Positions 16,601-27,267 of a stretch of DNA of 64,000 bases are shown here, piece by piece. Both the position numbers and the translations under genes were made by a program. Location: NCBI RefSeq assembly GCF_002245695.1, contig NZ_NOII01000001.1, positions 744,001 to 808,000 on the forward strand. Direction: 5' to 3'. The first letter of the stretch is position 1, and each line of letters starts with the position of its first letter. The DNA is from Fictibacillus aquaticus (GTDB lineage: Bacteria > Bacillota > Bacilli > Bacillales > Fictibacillaceae). A model generated the notes under the pieces. The model saw nothing but the letters and a program-made list of their open reading frames with translations. It made no database searches and had not been told where the DNA came from.

Positions 16601-18286
16601 TTACTGTTTACCTTCGATGTAAGCCCACTTGTAGCTGTAGTCAGCACCAAATCCGTGCTTGAAAACATCTTTAACATAAGGTTTTACGAGTAGAGCACGT
16701 CCTCTTTGGTATAGAGGTGCGATTGCAGCATCTTCTTCAAGAAGGATGCGTTCTGCTTCTTGAAGGTTTTCCCAACGCTTTTTAAGGTCAGAAAGATCAG
16801 TTTTAGCAGATTTGATTAGATCATCATATTTCTTGTTAGAGTATTCCATACGGTTGTGACCGCCGTCAGTTACAAACATATCAAGGAAAGTCATAGAATC
16901 CTGATAGTCAGGTCCCCATCCAGCAAGTTCGAAATCGTATTGACCTTTGTTTTCAAGATCTAGACGGTTTTTGAACGGCTGCGGGTTAAGTGTAACTTTA
17001 AGGCCTGGAAGGCTCTTTTCAAGCTGTGCTGCGATGTAAGTAGCAAGTTTAATTGATGATTCAGTGTCACCAACTAGGAATTCAACTTCTACTTTGTCTT
17101 TCTTAAGTTCTTTAAGTCCAGCTTCCCAGTCAGATTTAGCTTTCGCTGCATCAAACGCGTGGAAACCATCTTTGTACTTCGCACGGAAATCTTCGCCATC
17201 AATGTTAGTGAAGTTAGCTGGTACTAAGTAGTTAGCAGCTACAGATCCGTTGTTAAGGATAACTTTAACCATAGACTCTTTGTCGATTGCTTGTGAGAAA
17301 GCTTTACGTACGTTTACGTTCTTGAACACAGGGTTCTTCTGGTTCATCTTTAGGTACCACATTGTAGCTTCTGTTTCTGTTTTGAAATCTGCGTTGTCTT
17401 TGTACTGATCAACATACTCAGAAGAAAGACCAACTAGATCGTTTTGGTTTGTGTTGTAAAGGTTAAGGTCTGTACCAACATCTTTAACTACGTTAACGTT
17501 GATTTCATCAAGCTTAACGCTGTCTTTATCCCAATACTGGTCGTTCTTAACCATTTTCCAGCTTTCTTCGTGTTTCCACTCAGAAAGTACGAAAGGACCG
17601 TTGTATACTAAAGTGTTAGCTTCAAGAGCGTACTTGTCGCCTTGAGACTCAACGAATTTTTGATTTTGCGGGTAGAATGTAGCAAATGAAGTCAAACCTA
17701 CGAAATAAGGAACTGCGTTCTCAAGAGTGATTTCAAGAGTGTGGTCGTCTTTTGCAACTACACCAAGCTCCTCAACTTTTCCGTACATTGGATCTTCAGG
17801 GTTGATGATTTTGTTTACGTTCTTGATATCACCCATGATGTACTGGTATGAACCAGCGGAGTCTTTATTAAGTGTTCTGTGGTAAGAATAAACAAAGTCT
17901 TTAGCGGTAACAGGGTCACCGTTGCTCCACTTTGCATCTTTACGAATTTTGAAAGTGTAAACTTTTCCGTCTTCGCTTACTTCATGGCTTTCTGCAACAC
18001 CTGGAACTGGCTTATCAGTCTTATCAAGACGATAAAGTCCTTCCATAACGTTGTTAAGTACTTGGAATGATGCAGCATCCTCTGCTTTACTTACGTCAAG
18101 AGATGGAAGCTCTGCAACTTCAGTCAGGTTTAAAACTTGTGGTTCTGCTGGCTTTTCAGTTTTCGTGCCGTCGTTTCCTTCTGGCTTAGGATCTTTAGCT
18201 TCGTCCTTGCCGCCTGAGCATGCTGCTAGGAACAAGCTGAAAATTAAAGTCAGAGCCATTAGGAATGTTAATTTTGACTTTTTCAC
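16601..18286 (-). CDS. oppA: Oligopeptide-binding lipoprotein OppA
   Basis: A 561-residue solute-binding lipoprotein of SBP family 5. The signal peptide ends in the lipobox LAAC, followed by a Gly/Lys/Glu-rich linker, so it is anchored to the outer face of the membrane. Family landmarks are KIRKDAKWSNGDPVTAKDFV and the mid-domain FELAGWGPDYQD. It captures peptides for OppBCDF. It has its own upstream TATAAT and is separated from oppB by a hairpin. Length fits B. subtilis OppA (about 545). Confidence 0.95.
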   Translation of the reverse strand: MKKSKLTFLMALTLIFSLFLAACSGGKDEAKDPKPEGNDGTKTEKPAEPQVLNLTEVAELPSLDVSKAEDAASFQVLNNVMEGLYRLDKTDKPVPGVAESHEVSEDGKVYTFKIRKDAKWSNGDPVTAKDFVYSYHRTLNKDSAGSYQYIMGDIKNVNKIINPEDPMYGKVEELGVVAKDDHTLEITLENAVPYFVGLTSFATFYPQNQKFVESQGDKYALEANTLVYNGPFVLSEWKHEESWKMVKNDQYWDKDSVKLDEINVNVVKDVGTDLNLYNTNQNDLVGLSSEYVDQYKDNADFKTETEATMWYLKMNQKNPVFKNVNVRKAFSQAIDKESMVKVILNNGSVAANYLVPANFTNIDGEDFRAKYKDGFHAFDAAKAKSDWEAGLKELKKDKVEVEFLVGDTESSIKLATYIAAQLEKSLPGLKVTLNPQPFKNRLDLENKGQYDFELAGWGPDYQDSMTFLDMFVTDGGHNRMEYSNKKYDDLIKSAKTDLSDLKKRWENLQEAERILLEEDAAIAPLYQRGRALLVKPYVKDVFKHGFGADYSYKWAYIEGKQ

Positions 18287-18710
18287 TCGTTGTACCTCCC
18301 CTTTTTATATGCTTCATTTTAGTAGATGAAAGCATCAAGAATTATCAGACATTTTCATCTACAAATTCGATTATACAAGTTTTCTAACAATTGTGCATTT
18401 ATTTTTTTTTACAGTTTTACAAAAACCGCATTATATTTACGATTGCTTAACAAAAAATAGGTACAAAGACCTAGTAATATTTCAGTTTATTTGCAATATT
18501 AAATTCCATTTTCAGTAAAAAATGCGTGCCTGAATATGAACGCATCTTCCTGTTTTTGGTTTTAAACAAGCCTTTTTATTATAAAATTTTTGAAACTTCC
18601 CATATAAAAAATCTGATACAATAGGTTTATAGTATGATTGGCGTTTTTCCATATTAATGGTTCAATTAATATCGAACAGTGAATTTATACCTATAGGAGC
18701 TGACAAGACT
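18287..18710. other. Divergent intergenic region oppA / DUF3899 gene
   Basis: A 424-base AT-rich gap. It holds a TATAAT for oppA on the minus strand (18370-18375) and an imperfect hairpin in the oppA leader (about 18310-18335). A small minus-strand hairpin followed by T residues lies near 18520-18546, with no gene apparent to be terminated by it. No ORF with a ribosome site is seen. Confidence 0.4.
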
Positions 18711-19076
18711 ATGTCTAAGGATTTATCCCGTGCAATATGGATTGGCGGATTCTTGATTGTTTTTTCTTTAATTTGTTCTCTATTTCTAAGTGGCCTGGAT
18801 CTGCTGGCTTTTGTTAACGTTCTTTTTATGACTTCTATGTGTGCTTCAATGATAGGATTGGTACTTTTTGTCGTGAAAGGTGGCGCTTTTGATTTTTTTA
18901 CATATAGTTGTAAAAAGATCGTCAAACTATTTTCACGAGACCGTGTGCCTTTCGATTCGAATTTTGAATCCGCTTTTGCTCTTTCAGAAAGCGTAGACAG
19001 GTCCCTGATGAAATCACTTTTATATTCAGGTCTGGTTCTTGTTTTCCTATCTACAGTCCTTGCGTATTCCCTTTAA
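18711..19076 (+). CDS. DUF3899 membrane protein
   Basis: A 121-residue integral membrane protein with three hydrophobic segments (about residues 9-29, 32-54 and 100-121) and a charged middle loop. It matches what I know of the DUF3899 family of small Bacillaceae proteins, of unknown function. ATG 18711 is preferred over 18657 because GGAG lies upstream at 11 bases. The trpS T-box promoter begins only a few bases after its stop. Confidence 0.7.
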   Translation: MSKDLSRAIWIGGFLIVFSLICSLFLSGLDLLAFVNVLFMTSMCASMIGLVLFVVKGGAFDFFTYSCKKIVKLFSRDRVPFDSNFESAFALSESVDRSLMKSLLYSGLVLVFLSTVLAYSL

Positions 19077-19089
19077 TTTCGGGTATAAT
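19060..19089 (+). promoter_or_regulatory. Promoter of trpS T-box leader
   Basis: TTGCGT (19060-19065) and a perfect TATAAT (19084-19089) are spaced 18 bp. They lie directly ahead of the T-box leader. Confidence 0.6.
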
Positions 19090-19095
19090 ACAAAA

Positions 19096-20395
<1,300 letters not shown>

Positions 20396-20402
20396 CCAAT
20401 AA

Positions 20403-20442
20403 GCAAAAGAAAAAAGCAGCCGGAGCTGCTTTTTTCTTTTGC
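20403..20442. terminator. Bidirectional terminator trpS / yjbA
   Basis: An 18-bp perfect stem (20403-20420 with 20425-20442) has A/T-rich lower arms serving both convergent genes. Confidence 0.9.
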
Positions 20443-20443
20443 T

Positions 20444-21190
20444 TTAATTCACATGTGTTCCATTTTCAAGTTCCCATATTTTTTCGAAATATGGCTGCCC
20501 TTTTATGAGCCGCTCACACATAGCATAATGCTGCTTTGACCATCCTGTACGGAGCTCATTATAAAGCGCCTCCCATGCTTCCTCAAACTCCATTCGCTGA
20601 ATTTTCCCGTATGCGTTTGGTGTCCACTCTGTGCACCAGTACCTCATTTCAGCTGTATTTTTTGTTGAGTGCAGCTGATCAAGTGCCATAAACAAGAGCT
20701 GTTTCAGCTGCCTTTCTTTACGGGTAAGACCTCGCATATCGTCTGGATTGGGAGAAAGAATATGATATTCCTTTTCTTTTTCCGCTGGATAGAAGCTGTA
20801 TGACTGTACTGCCACCTGCTCAGCCATTTCGAACACGAGCTGCTCCTGTCTCGGTATGAGTCTGCTTTTTCTGATCGGTATCCTGTACCCCATCGTATCA
20901 ATCGTCATGGATTTCTTTTCATCAGTCATGATAAAGCAATGTTCAAGCTGCACTCTTTGATTGTTTTTTCTTACGTATGCCTTTTGATGTACTTCTTCAA
21001 GAAGAGAGTCAGGAAGTTCATTCAGGTCGTTTTCAATATAAGAAAATAGTAAAGGATCAATTTTAAGGATCGGCACCTGGTCAAGAAGTTCAATGTAATC
21101 ATCTTTACGCCATTCATGAAATTCGCAGACGTTATAACCGTTTTCTTCCCCTTCAAACCAGTTAACCCATACATCGCGCAAGTACAGCAT
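20444..21190 (-). CDS. yjbA: YjbA family protein (DUF3603)
   Basis: A 248-residue conserved Bacillus protein of unknown function, identified by its N-terminus ([20 protein letters not shown]) and its position convergent with trpS. Tryptophan and acidic residues are frequent and there is no signal peptide or membrane segment, so it is probably cytoplasmic. Start has GAGGGG upstream. Confidence 0.85.
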   Translation of the reverse strand: MLYLRDVWVNWFEGEENGYNVCEFHEWRKDDYIELLDQVPILKIDPLLFSYIENDLNELPDSLLEEVHQKAYVRKNNQRVQLEHCFIMTDEKKSMTIDTMGYRIPIRKSRLIPRQEQLVFEMAEQVAVQSYSFYPAEKEKEYHILSPNPDDMRGLTRKERQLKQLLFMALDQLHSTKNTAEMRYWCTEWTPNAYGKIQRMEFEEAWEALYNELRTGWSKQHYAMCERLIKGQPYFEKIWELENGTHVN

Positions 21191-21256
21191 GAATACCCCT
21201 CACTTCTACTGTTTTGTTAAAAACAGTATAGTCAGAGGCTGTCCAAATTATTCTTT

Positions 21257-21502
21257 TTATCCTTCATATTTGTTGTGCTCTTGGACGTGTTCGTTCTTTT
21301 TTGAAAAAGATGGTGTTATGAGGGCTGATAGAAATAGAATGACTCCGATCAGCATAAGAATAGTTTCACTGCGGCTGCTAGAGAAGTGAAGGAAATCCCA
21401 CACACTGAGCCCGGCCGGGATATAATTAAGAAAAAAAACATTCAAGATGACGCCGAACAAAGCCAAAGAAAACCCTGCAAACAAAGCAAAAGCTCTTAAC
21501 AT
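21257..21502 (-). CDS. Small two-helix membrane protein
   Basis: An 81-residue protein with hydrophobic segments at about residues 3-25 and 45-67 and a charged C-terminal tail (KKNEHVQEHNKYEG). An in-frame stop lies just upstream of ATG 21502 and the ribosome site is poor, so expression is uncertain. No family recognised. It lies upstream of yjbA on the same strand, 66 bases away. Confidence 0.5.
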   Translation of the reverse strand: MLRAFALFAGFSLALFGVILNVFFLNYIPAGLSVWDFLHFSSSRSETILMLIGVILFLSALITPSFSKKNEHVQEHNKYEG

Positions 21503-21619
21503 GGCAAGCGGTTAAGGGTCATTGAATTCTTCAACCTAATCCCCTCGTTTGCTTTTTATCAAATGTATTCATCTTCACATCTGAATATGCTGTTTTGATA
21601 ATCCTTTATAACGAAAAAA

Positions 21620-21840
21620 CACCCTGCCAGATATATGGCAGGTTACTGAAAAAGTTTAAACTCAGAATTTTGGTGGTGTGATTTCATCAAAAATTAAAAA
21701 AATCCACTAGAGACTCATGCGAGCACGTAAAGTGGATTTGTTTATAATAACAACAGTCAATTGTCTTCAATTCTTATATGCATCGTTTTGAATCAATAAA
21801 AAATAAGGCATCGCATGAATCATCTCATGCGATGCTTTTT
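21620..21840 (-). terminator. Cluster of hairpins downstream of fabF
   Basis: Three inverted repeats lie in the gene-free stretch 21503-21920: about 21632-21652, about 21700-21740 (long loop, T-rich on the minus side), and 21808-21835. The last has a strong stem with A/T arms in both directions. The rightmost is the best candidate terminator for the fabH-fabF transcript after it passes repeat copy B. Confidence 0.6.
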
Positions 21841-21920
21841 TGAGGCATTAGATTTGTAAGAAATTTAGGCGTCCTTGTTCTTTCATCAGGTCCATACCTC
21901 ATGAATTCATCATTGATAAA

Positions 21921-22107
21921 GTTGATCGGAGTGTAAGGTGCCGACTCCTCGAAAATGAAGTTCACATTTTCTTCGTGCGATGTCTTGCTGCGTTACCTTC
22001 CTTATCCTGCGGGACAAGCAGGAAGGTGAGACCACTCAATGGCGCGTAGCGGCGAGGGGGCTCACCGCCTGCCCCGCGGAAAGCGTGCGCCTGGAACGTA
22101 GATCAAC
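21921..22107 (+). repeat. Dispersed structured GC-rich repeat, copy B (long form)
   Basis: A 187-bp element with perfect ends GTTGATC and GATCAAC. Internal complementary pairs are CTGCGGG/CCCGCGG and GGTGAG/CTCACC around an apical GCGTAGCGGC. Compared with copy A it carries an extra block at about 21949-22007. Copy C at 35435-35619 is nearly identical in reverse orientation. It lies 52 bases after the fabF stop. Confidence 0.88.
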
Positions 22108-22158
22108 AACTTCTCTGATTTCTATTAGCAACATAGTTTATGAAACACCTACAAATTT

Positions 22159-23397
22159 TTAATCTACTAATTTTTTAAAGACTAAAGATGCATTATGACC
22201 GCCAAATCCAAGTGAGTTGCTAAGCACAGCATTAACCTCTGCTCTTCTTGCTTTGTTCGGAACATAATCCAAGTCACAGTCTGGGTCTGGATTTTCATAA
22301 TTGATCGTCGGAGGCAGGATGCCTTCTTGAATGGCTTTCACAGAAAAAATCGCTTCAATACCGCCTGCTGCACCGAGCAGGTGGCCTGTCATAGATTTTG
22401 TTGAGCTGACAGCCAGCTTATAAGCGTGTTCTCCAAACGCTTCCTTGATTGCCATTGTTTCAAATTTGTCATTGTACTCTGTGCTCGTTCCGTGCGCGTT
22501 CACATATGTGAAATCTTCTGGCTGAAGTCCGCTGTCCGTAATCGCCTGTTTCATAGCGCGGACACCGCCTTCTCCGCCTGGAGCAGGCTGAGTGATATGA
22601 TATGCATCACCTGTCGCGCCATAACCGACGATTTCAGCGTAGATTTTTGCGCCCCTCTGCTTGGCAAATTCGTATTCTTCCAGAACGAGTATACCCGCAC
22701 CTTCACCAATGATAAAGCCGGTTCTTTCTGCATCGAACGGACGGCTTGCCGTATTCGGATCAGGATTAAGAGACAATGCACCTGCCTGGCAGAAGCCAGC
22801 AAGGGACATGTCTGTGATCGGCGCTTCAGTACCGCCCGTGATCATAGCGTCTGCATCTCCGCGCTGGATAACCTTAAACGCATCACCGATCGAGTTGGCA
22901 CCAGAAGCACATGCCGTTACCGAGCAAGAGTTCATTCCTTTTGCACCAAGCATGATAGAAACCTGTCCCGCAGCCATGTCCGGAATCATCATCGGCACGA
23001 AAAACGGACTGACACGGCGGTATCCTTTCTGTTCGAAAATGCGGAACTGTTCCTCATGAGTGTCCATTCCCCCGATTCCCGAACCAATCCAAACCCCAAC
23101 TCTTGGAGCTATTTCTTCAGTAATTTCCAATCCTGCATCCTTAACCGCCATTTGTGACGCAGCTACCGCAAACTGTGTAAAGCGATCCATTCTTCTTGCA
23201 TCACGTTTATCCATATACTCTTCTGGCTTAAAGTCAGTAGCTTCAGCTGCAACTTTTACCGGAAATTTTTCTTTATCACGGCGTGTAAGTTCACCAACTC
23301 CGCTTACACCTTCTATTATTTTTTTCCATGTTTCTTCTGCTGAATTTCCTAAAGGTGTTACAGCGCCAATTCCAGTTACGACTACTCTTCTTTTCAT
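22159..23397 (-). CDS. fabF: Beta-ketoacyl-ACP synthase II
   Basis: A 412-residue condensing enzyme that elongates acyl-ACP in fatty acid synthesis. The catalytic triad is visible: Cys in TACASGANS, His in [11 protein letters not shown] and His in [13 protein letters not shown]. Start has AAAGGAG. It lies 28 bases after fabH, forming an operon under one FapR operator. Confidence 0.97.
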   Translation of the reverse strand: MKRRVVVTGIGAVTPLGNSAEETWKKIIEGVSGVGELTRRDKEKFPVKVAAEATDFKPEEYMDKRDARRMDRFTQFAVAASQMAVKDAGLEITEEIAPRVGVWIGSGIGGMDTHEEQFRIFEQKGYRRVSPFFVPMMIPDMAAGQVSIMLGAKGMNSCSVTACASGANSIGDAFKVIQRGDADAMITGGTEAPITDMSLAGFCQAGALSLNPDPNTASRPFDAERTGFIIGEGAGILVLEEYEFAKQRGAKIYAEIVGYGATGDAYHITQPAPGGEGGVRAMKQAITDSGLQPEDFTYVNAHGTSTEYNDKFETMAIKEAFGEHAYKLAVSSTKSMTGHLLGAAGGIEAIFSVKAIQEGILPPTINYENPDPDCDLDYVPNKARRAEVNAVLSNSLGFGGHNASLVFKKLVD

Positions 23398-23425
23398 GAC
23401 TATTAACTCCTTTTATGTTAGGTTC

Positions 23426-24358
23426 TTATTTTCCCCACCGTATTGCTAATGCTCCCCAAGTCAATCCGCCGCCAAAGCCCACGAGGACAATGATGTCGTC
23501 ATCCTTAATTTTACCATTTTTCAAGGATTCCGTAATGGCCATCGGGATGGATGCTGATGAAGTGTTGCCAAATTTCTTGATTGTTGCAGCCATTTTTTCA
23601 ACAGGAAGGCCAAGTCTCTCGCGTGCTGCTTCCATGATGCGGATGTTTGCCTGATGAGGTACAAGAAAATCCACATCATCTTTCGTCAATCCTGCTTTTT
23701 CCACAACGTTCATGCACGATTCGCCCATCTGCCTTACAGCAAACTTAAAGACTTCACGGCCGTTCATCACGATATTTTTCTCCTGATAAAGGTGCTTAGC
23801 GCCTCTGCCGTCTGAGCCAAGTTCAAAAGACAGGATGCCTCTGCCCTCGGAAACCTGTGAAAGCACCGCAGCACCAGCACCATCTCCGAACAAGACTGCT
23901 GTATTACGGTCATCCCAATCCGTGATGCGCGAAAGCTTTTCTGCTCCAATGACGAGGACATTTTTATACGTATTCGTTTCAATAAATTGTTTTCCGATAA
24001 CCATCGCGTACATAAAACCGGCACAAGCCGCGCTCACATCCATGGCAACCGCTTTTACAGCACCGATATGTTCCTGTATCAAACATCCAACTGATGGAAA
24101 AGGATTGTCAGGTGTAACGGTCGCAACAACGATGCAATCAATGTCTTCACCTTTTAACCCAGCGTCTTTTAAGGCTTGATCTGCCGCAATTTTTGCCATA
24201 TGTGACGTATTCATGCTATCTTCGGCAATTCTCCGCTCCTGAATGCCCGTTCTTGTGCGTATCCACTCATCATTAGTATCTACCATCTTTTCGAGATCCT
24301 GATTTGTTAGGACTTTATCAGGAATACAGCTGCCCATTCCAATAATTCCTACATTCAT
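23426..24358 (-). CDS. fabH: Beta-ketoacyl-ACP synthase III
   Basis: A 310-residue enzyme that starts fatty acid synthesis by condensing acyl-CoA with malonyl-ACP. In Bacillus it favours branched primers. Catalytic residues sit in DVSAACAGF (Cys), [10 protein letters not shown] (His) and [10 protein letters not shown] (Asn). Its upstream region carries a FapR operator overlapping the promoter, so expression should follow malonyl-CoA. It corresponds to fabHA of B. subtilis by location beside comZ-med. Confidence 0.97.
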   Translation of the reverse strand: MNVGIIGMGSCIPDKVLTNQDLEKMVDTNDEWIRTRTGIQERRIAEDSMNTSHMAKIAADQALKDAGLKGEDIDCIVVATVTPDNPFPSVGCLIQEHIGAVKAVAMDVSAACAGFMYAMVIGKQFIETNTYKNVLVIGAEKLSRITDWDDRNTAVLFGDGAGAAVLSQVSEGRGILSFELGSDGRGAKHLYQEKNIVMNGREVFKFAVRQMGESCMNVVEKAGLTKDDVDFLVPHQANIRIMEAARERLGLPVEKMAATIKKFGNTSSASIPMAITESLKNGKIKDDDIIVLVGFGGGLTWGALAIRWGK

Positions 24359-24404
24359 ATGATTACCCCTTTATGAAGAGAATGAACTTCTTTTAATATC
24401 AATT

Positions 24405-24433
24405 ATTATGACCTGGTACTAATTTTATGATAA
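24405..24433 (-). promoter_or_regulatory. fabHF promoter with overlapping FapR operator
   Basis: On the minus strand, TTATCA (24428-24433) and CATAAT (24405-24410) are spaced 17 bp. The segment 24405-24423 reads, on the minus strand, ATTAGTACCAGGTCATAAT, close to the known FapR consensus (TTAGTACC-n-TACTAA). It covers the -10 and most of the spacer. FapR binding would block polymerase, and malonyl-CoA would relieve it. Confidence 0.78.
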
Positions 24434-24549
24434 AGCATTCATTTTGTCTACCGCCAGGCTCACATTTATATGCACAAATGTGAAAGACAGGACATATGAT
24501 GCAGTGAAAACATATTGCTGAATTGAAAAAAAGATTAGGAGTGGATAAC

Positions 24550-24864
24550 ATGCACTTTCCGCATCAAAAGCCTACAATGTACCCTCCGTTGCCGCAGCAG
24601 AGCGTTCAGCAGCCGCCAAATGCCATGTTCCACCGCAATGGCAGCATGCCGCCGATGCATCCGTTTCCTCCTATGCATAATATGAGGCAGGCTCCTTTTC
24701 AGCCTCCTATGCCAATGCCAGGGGCGTTCCCGAGGCCGTTTATGCATTCATTCCGGACGAAGGAAGGTACGCTGGATTATAATAAAATCTTTTCGGTTAT
24801 CGATCAAACCGTGAAAGTTGCACAGCAGATCTCCCCTCTTTTCAGTGTATTTAAGAAAAAATAA
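24550..24864 (+). CDS. YppG-like Pro/His/Met-rich protein
   Basis: A 104-residue protein. The first 65 residues are low-complexity, rich in Pro, His, Met and Gln (HQKPTMYPPLPQQ, PPMHPFPPMHNM). The last 40 residues form a compact helical segment (TLDYNKIFSVIDQTVKVAQQ) ending FSVFKKK. This matches the YppG-type architecture known from Bacillus spores. ATG 24550 follows AGGAGTG. It sits where B. subtilis has the small gene yjzB, divergent from fabH and convergent with comZ. The function is unknown. Confidence 0.65.
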   Translation: MHFPHQKPTMYPPLPQQSVQQPPNAMFHRNGSMPPMHPFPPMHNMRQAPFQPPMPMPGAFPRPFMHSFRTKEGTLDYNKIFSVIDQTVKVAQQISPLFSVFKKK

Positions 24865-24896
24865 AAAGCCCATCCAAGCGGATAGGCTTTTTATTA
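24860..24896. terminator. Bidirectional terminator between the YppG-like gene and comZ
   Basis: Stem 24860-24875 with 24880-24895, one mismatch, A/T arms on both sides. Confidence 0.85.
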
Positions 24897-24897
24897 T

Positions 24898-25095
24898 TTA
24901 GTCAATTCTGTTTGCTTCATTCTTCCCAAGCTCATATGCATCATTCATGACACTCATAAGAAGCTGCAGCATCGGCTGAATATCTTCAAGACCCAGTTCA
25001 ATCCCCTTTTGTTCTAAAAGCGCCTTGCCCTCTGGCAGATGCTTCATTGCAATCTGCATAAATTGCATGTTCTTATCCATTTCCATTTTTATCAT
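24898..25095 (-). CDS. comZ: Competence regulator ComZ
   Basis: A 65-residue helical protein matching ComZ, a negative modulator of comG expression in B. subtilis. The conserved FMQIAMKHLPEGKALLEQKGIE core and the DAYELGKNEA C-terminus are present. It immediately follows med, its start overlapping or abutting the med stop; the exact start (25095, 25086 or 25080) is uncertain because several in-frame ATGs cluster there. Confidence 0.85.
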   Translation of the reverse strand: MIKMEMDKNMQFMQIAMKHLPEGKALLEQKGIELGLEDIQPMLQLLMSVMNDAYELGKNEANRID

Positions 25096-25096
25096 C

Positions 25097-26062
25097 CTAT
25101 CTTGTTGGTTTGTCTCCAGAAGGGAGCTTTCCTGACTTTTTGTATTGAGTAATATCCGATTGCAGCTGTTTTTTCATCTTCTCTGGAACAAGAGGACTGA
25201 ATTTGCCCAATGCTACAACACCTTCTTTAAAATCAAAAGAAAGGTTCCCGCTTTTCAGTTTTCCTTCATTAAACTTTTTGGCAGTTAATAAGTACAGCTT
25301 GTCAACATGCTGTACTGTACTCGTTAAAACAGCTGTCTTTCCAATATCCGAATGATCAGACACATAACCTATCGAATATAGCCCGTCTTCTTTCGCTTTC
25401 TCGATGACTGGAATCGCAAACCCATCTCCCGCCGGATAAATCACGTCCACTTTGTCTCTTTTCAACTTTTCAAATATGTTGAGAGCTTTCTCTTTGTCGC
25501 TCCAGCTTTTTACAATGCTCGTATGTACTGAAACTTTTTTTCCTGCAAAAGCCGCGCCATCCTCATACCCTCTTATTTCAGGCTGCCATTCCATTGCTCC
25601 AATAACTCCCACTTCATTTGTCTTGCTCATTTTGCCTGCCAGCATGCCCGCAAAAAATCCCATCGCATAAGAATTGAACGTGAGGCTCGTCACGTTTTTT
25701 CCTTCAGCAGTTCCATTAAAGCTTACAAAATGAATGTCAGGATATTCTTTGGCAATGTCCCGAAAGTATTCTGAATAGATTTTTCCGTGGCCGAAAATAA
25801 GGTTAACGTTGTTCTTCTTAAATTCTTTAACTGCTTCCAAGGCTTGTTCTTTCGACTTAATGTTCTCTTTATAAAGCACATCATTGTTAAACTCTTCTTG
25901 TATAGCCAGAAGGCCTTTATACCCTTTTGTTCCCCACCCTTGATCATTAATGGTGTCTTCAATAAGGATTCCGGCGTTTTCTAGCTTTCCATCAGACCAG
26001 TAGCTGCTGCATCCCGATAAGATCAGAAGCACAGCACTCATGACAGCTGCCAACCATTTCAT
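25097..26062 (-). CDS. med: Med, BMP-family lipoprotein (comK regulator)
   Basis: A 321-residue membrane lipoprotein of the basic membrane protein (BMP/purine-binding) family. The signal peptide ends in the lipobox LSGC. The domain begins AGILIEDTINDQGWGTKGYK, characteristic of BMP proteins. B. subtilis Med raises comK expression through an unclear route; a nucleoside ligand is plausible from the family. A good promoter lies upstream (26114-26142). Co-transcribed with comZ. Confidence 0.9.
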   Translation of the reverse strand: MKWLAAVMSAVLLILSGCSSYWSDGKLENAGILIEDTINDQGWGTKGYKGLLAIQEEFNNDVLYKENIKSKEQALEAVKEFKKNNVNLIFGHGKIYSEYFRDIAKEYPDIHFVSFNGTAEGKNVTSLTFNSYAMGFFAGMLAGKMSKTNEVGVIGAMEWQPEIRGYEDGAAFAGKKVSVHTSIVKSWSDKEKALNIFEKLKRDKVDVIYPAGDGFAIPVIEKAKEDGLYSIGYVSDHSDIGKTAVLTSTVQHVDKLYLLTAKKFNEGKLKSGNLSFDFKEGVVALGKFSPLVPEKMKKQLQSDITQYKKSGKLPSGDKPTR

Positions 26063-26113
26063 TTTCCGCTCTCCTTGCCATTTTCAAATAATGTTTGAAG
26101 AATTCCTTAACAG

Positions 26114-26142
26114 TATATCAAAGATAACTTGACCGATGCCAA
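26114..26142 (-). promoter_or_regulatory. med-comZ promoter
   Basis: On the minus strand, TTGGCA (26137-26142) and GATATA (26114-26119) are spaced exactly 17 bp, about 50 bases ahead of med. Confidence 0.6.
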
Positions 26143-26271
26143 GCCTTTTAAGTTGGTCTTGTCCTAAACTCTAAACTGTAAGTCAAAGTCCGAGTTAGCC
26201 GAGTGGCGAAAAAGGGATGAAATAAGCTGTTCTTTAATGGAAGTTTGGTTTTAAAAAATAAACCTAAAAAA

Positions 26272-26302
26272 GACAAAGGAGAAACTAAGTTTCCCCTATG
26301 TC
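26272..26302 (-). terminator. Terminator after the epimerase gene
   Basis: An interrupted stem (GACA and GGAGAAACT pairing with AGTTTCCCC and TGTC) is followed by TTTTTT on the minus strand and overlaps the stop codon. Confidence 0.65.
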
Positions 26303-27192
26303 CCTTCCCTTTTCAAATGCGACAGAATATGGCTCATCTGCTTTTTCAAACCTTCACGAAGCGGCACCGCTGCCTTAAATCCGAGCTCTTCTGCCGCCTT
26401 ATCTCCTTTTACGACCATTTTCCTCTTTTCCTTCGGCAGCGATGAAGGCTTTACTTTCAGCATCTGAAGGCCTCTTTGCCATGCATCTTTCTGTCCGCTG
26501 TGGATATTGTAAATCTCCCGCTGTTTTTTTGCAGCTGCTGCAAGCCACATTGATTCCACAGCGTCGTCTACGTATAGAGCATCTTCAGTAATATTGTCCT
26601 TGCGCAATACAGGCGGCTTTCTCTTCAGCCTCGCTTCTATCGCCTGGTGATACGTACTGTCTTCTGGCTGTCCTGGTCCGTATACTGTCGGAAGCCTCAA
26701 GATAACATACGGAATTTTATATTTTTTCGCAAGATCAATAATGAGATTCTCTTCAGTAAGCTTTATCAGGCCAAAAAGATTCTCCGGGTTTCTCGGTGAA
26801 CTTTCGCTAACCTCCCCTTGCCGTTTCCCGTAAACATCATAAGCAGAGGCATAAATGAGCTTAACCTTTTTTCCTTTGATCGCTTCTAATACCTTCTTTA
26901 ATATTTTCAAATGCTTTTCAGCCGTCTTTTCGATTTCTTCCCAAGGGTCCGATGGTTTCACTTGGCATGCCAAATGAAATAAAGCATCACAGCCTCTTGC
27001 TGCTTTATCAAGACGGCATGCGGCTATATTATCATTAATGTAGGTAAACCCCGCATGACGGGCGATCATGTCAATCCTTTCTGACGATTCCGCACTGTCG
27101 ATTCCGATCACTTCCACTTCTTCATCAAGCAGCCTGCTGCATAAATGATAGCCAATAAACCCTGCAGCTCCTGTCACTACCGCTTTTTTCAT
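26296..27192 (-). CDS. NAD(P)-dependent epimerase/dehydratase family protein
   Basis: A 298-residue extended SDR protein. The Rossmann loop is VTGAAGFIGYHL, and the catalytic tyrosine is in SAYDVYGKRQG; the usual YxxxK becomes Tyr-Asp-Val-Tyr-Gly-Lys. The acidic residue after the second strand (GIDSAE) suggests NAD. It sits upstream of med, in the place of yjaV in B. subtilis. The sugar-nucleotide or other substrate is unknown. Confidence 0.82.
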   Translation of the reverse strand: MKKAVVTGAAGFIGYHLCSRLLDEEVEVIGIDSAESSERIDMIARHAGFTYINDNIAACRLDKAARGCDALFHLACQVKPSDPWEEIEKTAEKHLKILKKVLEAIKGKKVKLIYASAYDVYGKRQGEVSESSPRNPENLFGLIKLTEENLIIDLAKKYKIPYVILRLPTVYGPGQPEDSTYHQAIEARLKRKPPVLRKDNITEDALYVDDAVESMWLAAAAKKQREIYNIHSGQKDAWQRGLQMLKVKPSSLPKEKRKMVVKGDKAAEELGFKAAVPLREGLKKQMSHILSHLKREGT

Positions 27193-27267
27193 AAACAGCC
27201 TCCGATCCTCTTTCTCCTTTTATCATCATATTGATAGAGGACCGTTTTTAGGATACATTTTTATTTC

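Noticed and set aside
22426-23157. A 243-codon plus-strand frame inside fabF
   Set aside because: It is fully antisense to a clear fabF gene and its Cys/Arg-rich translation is typical of a shadow frame.
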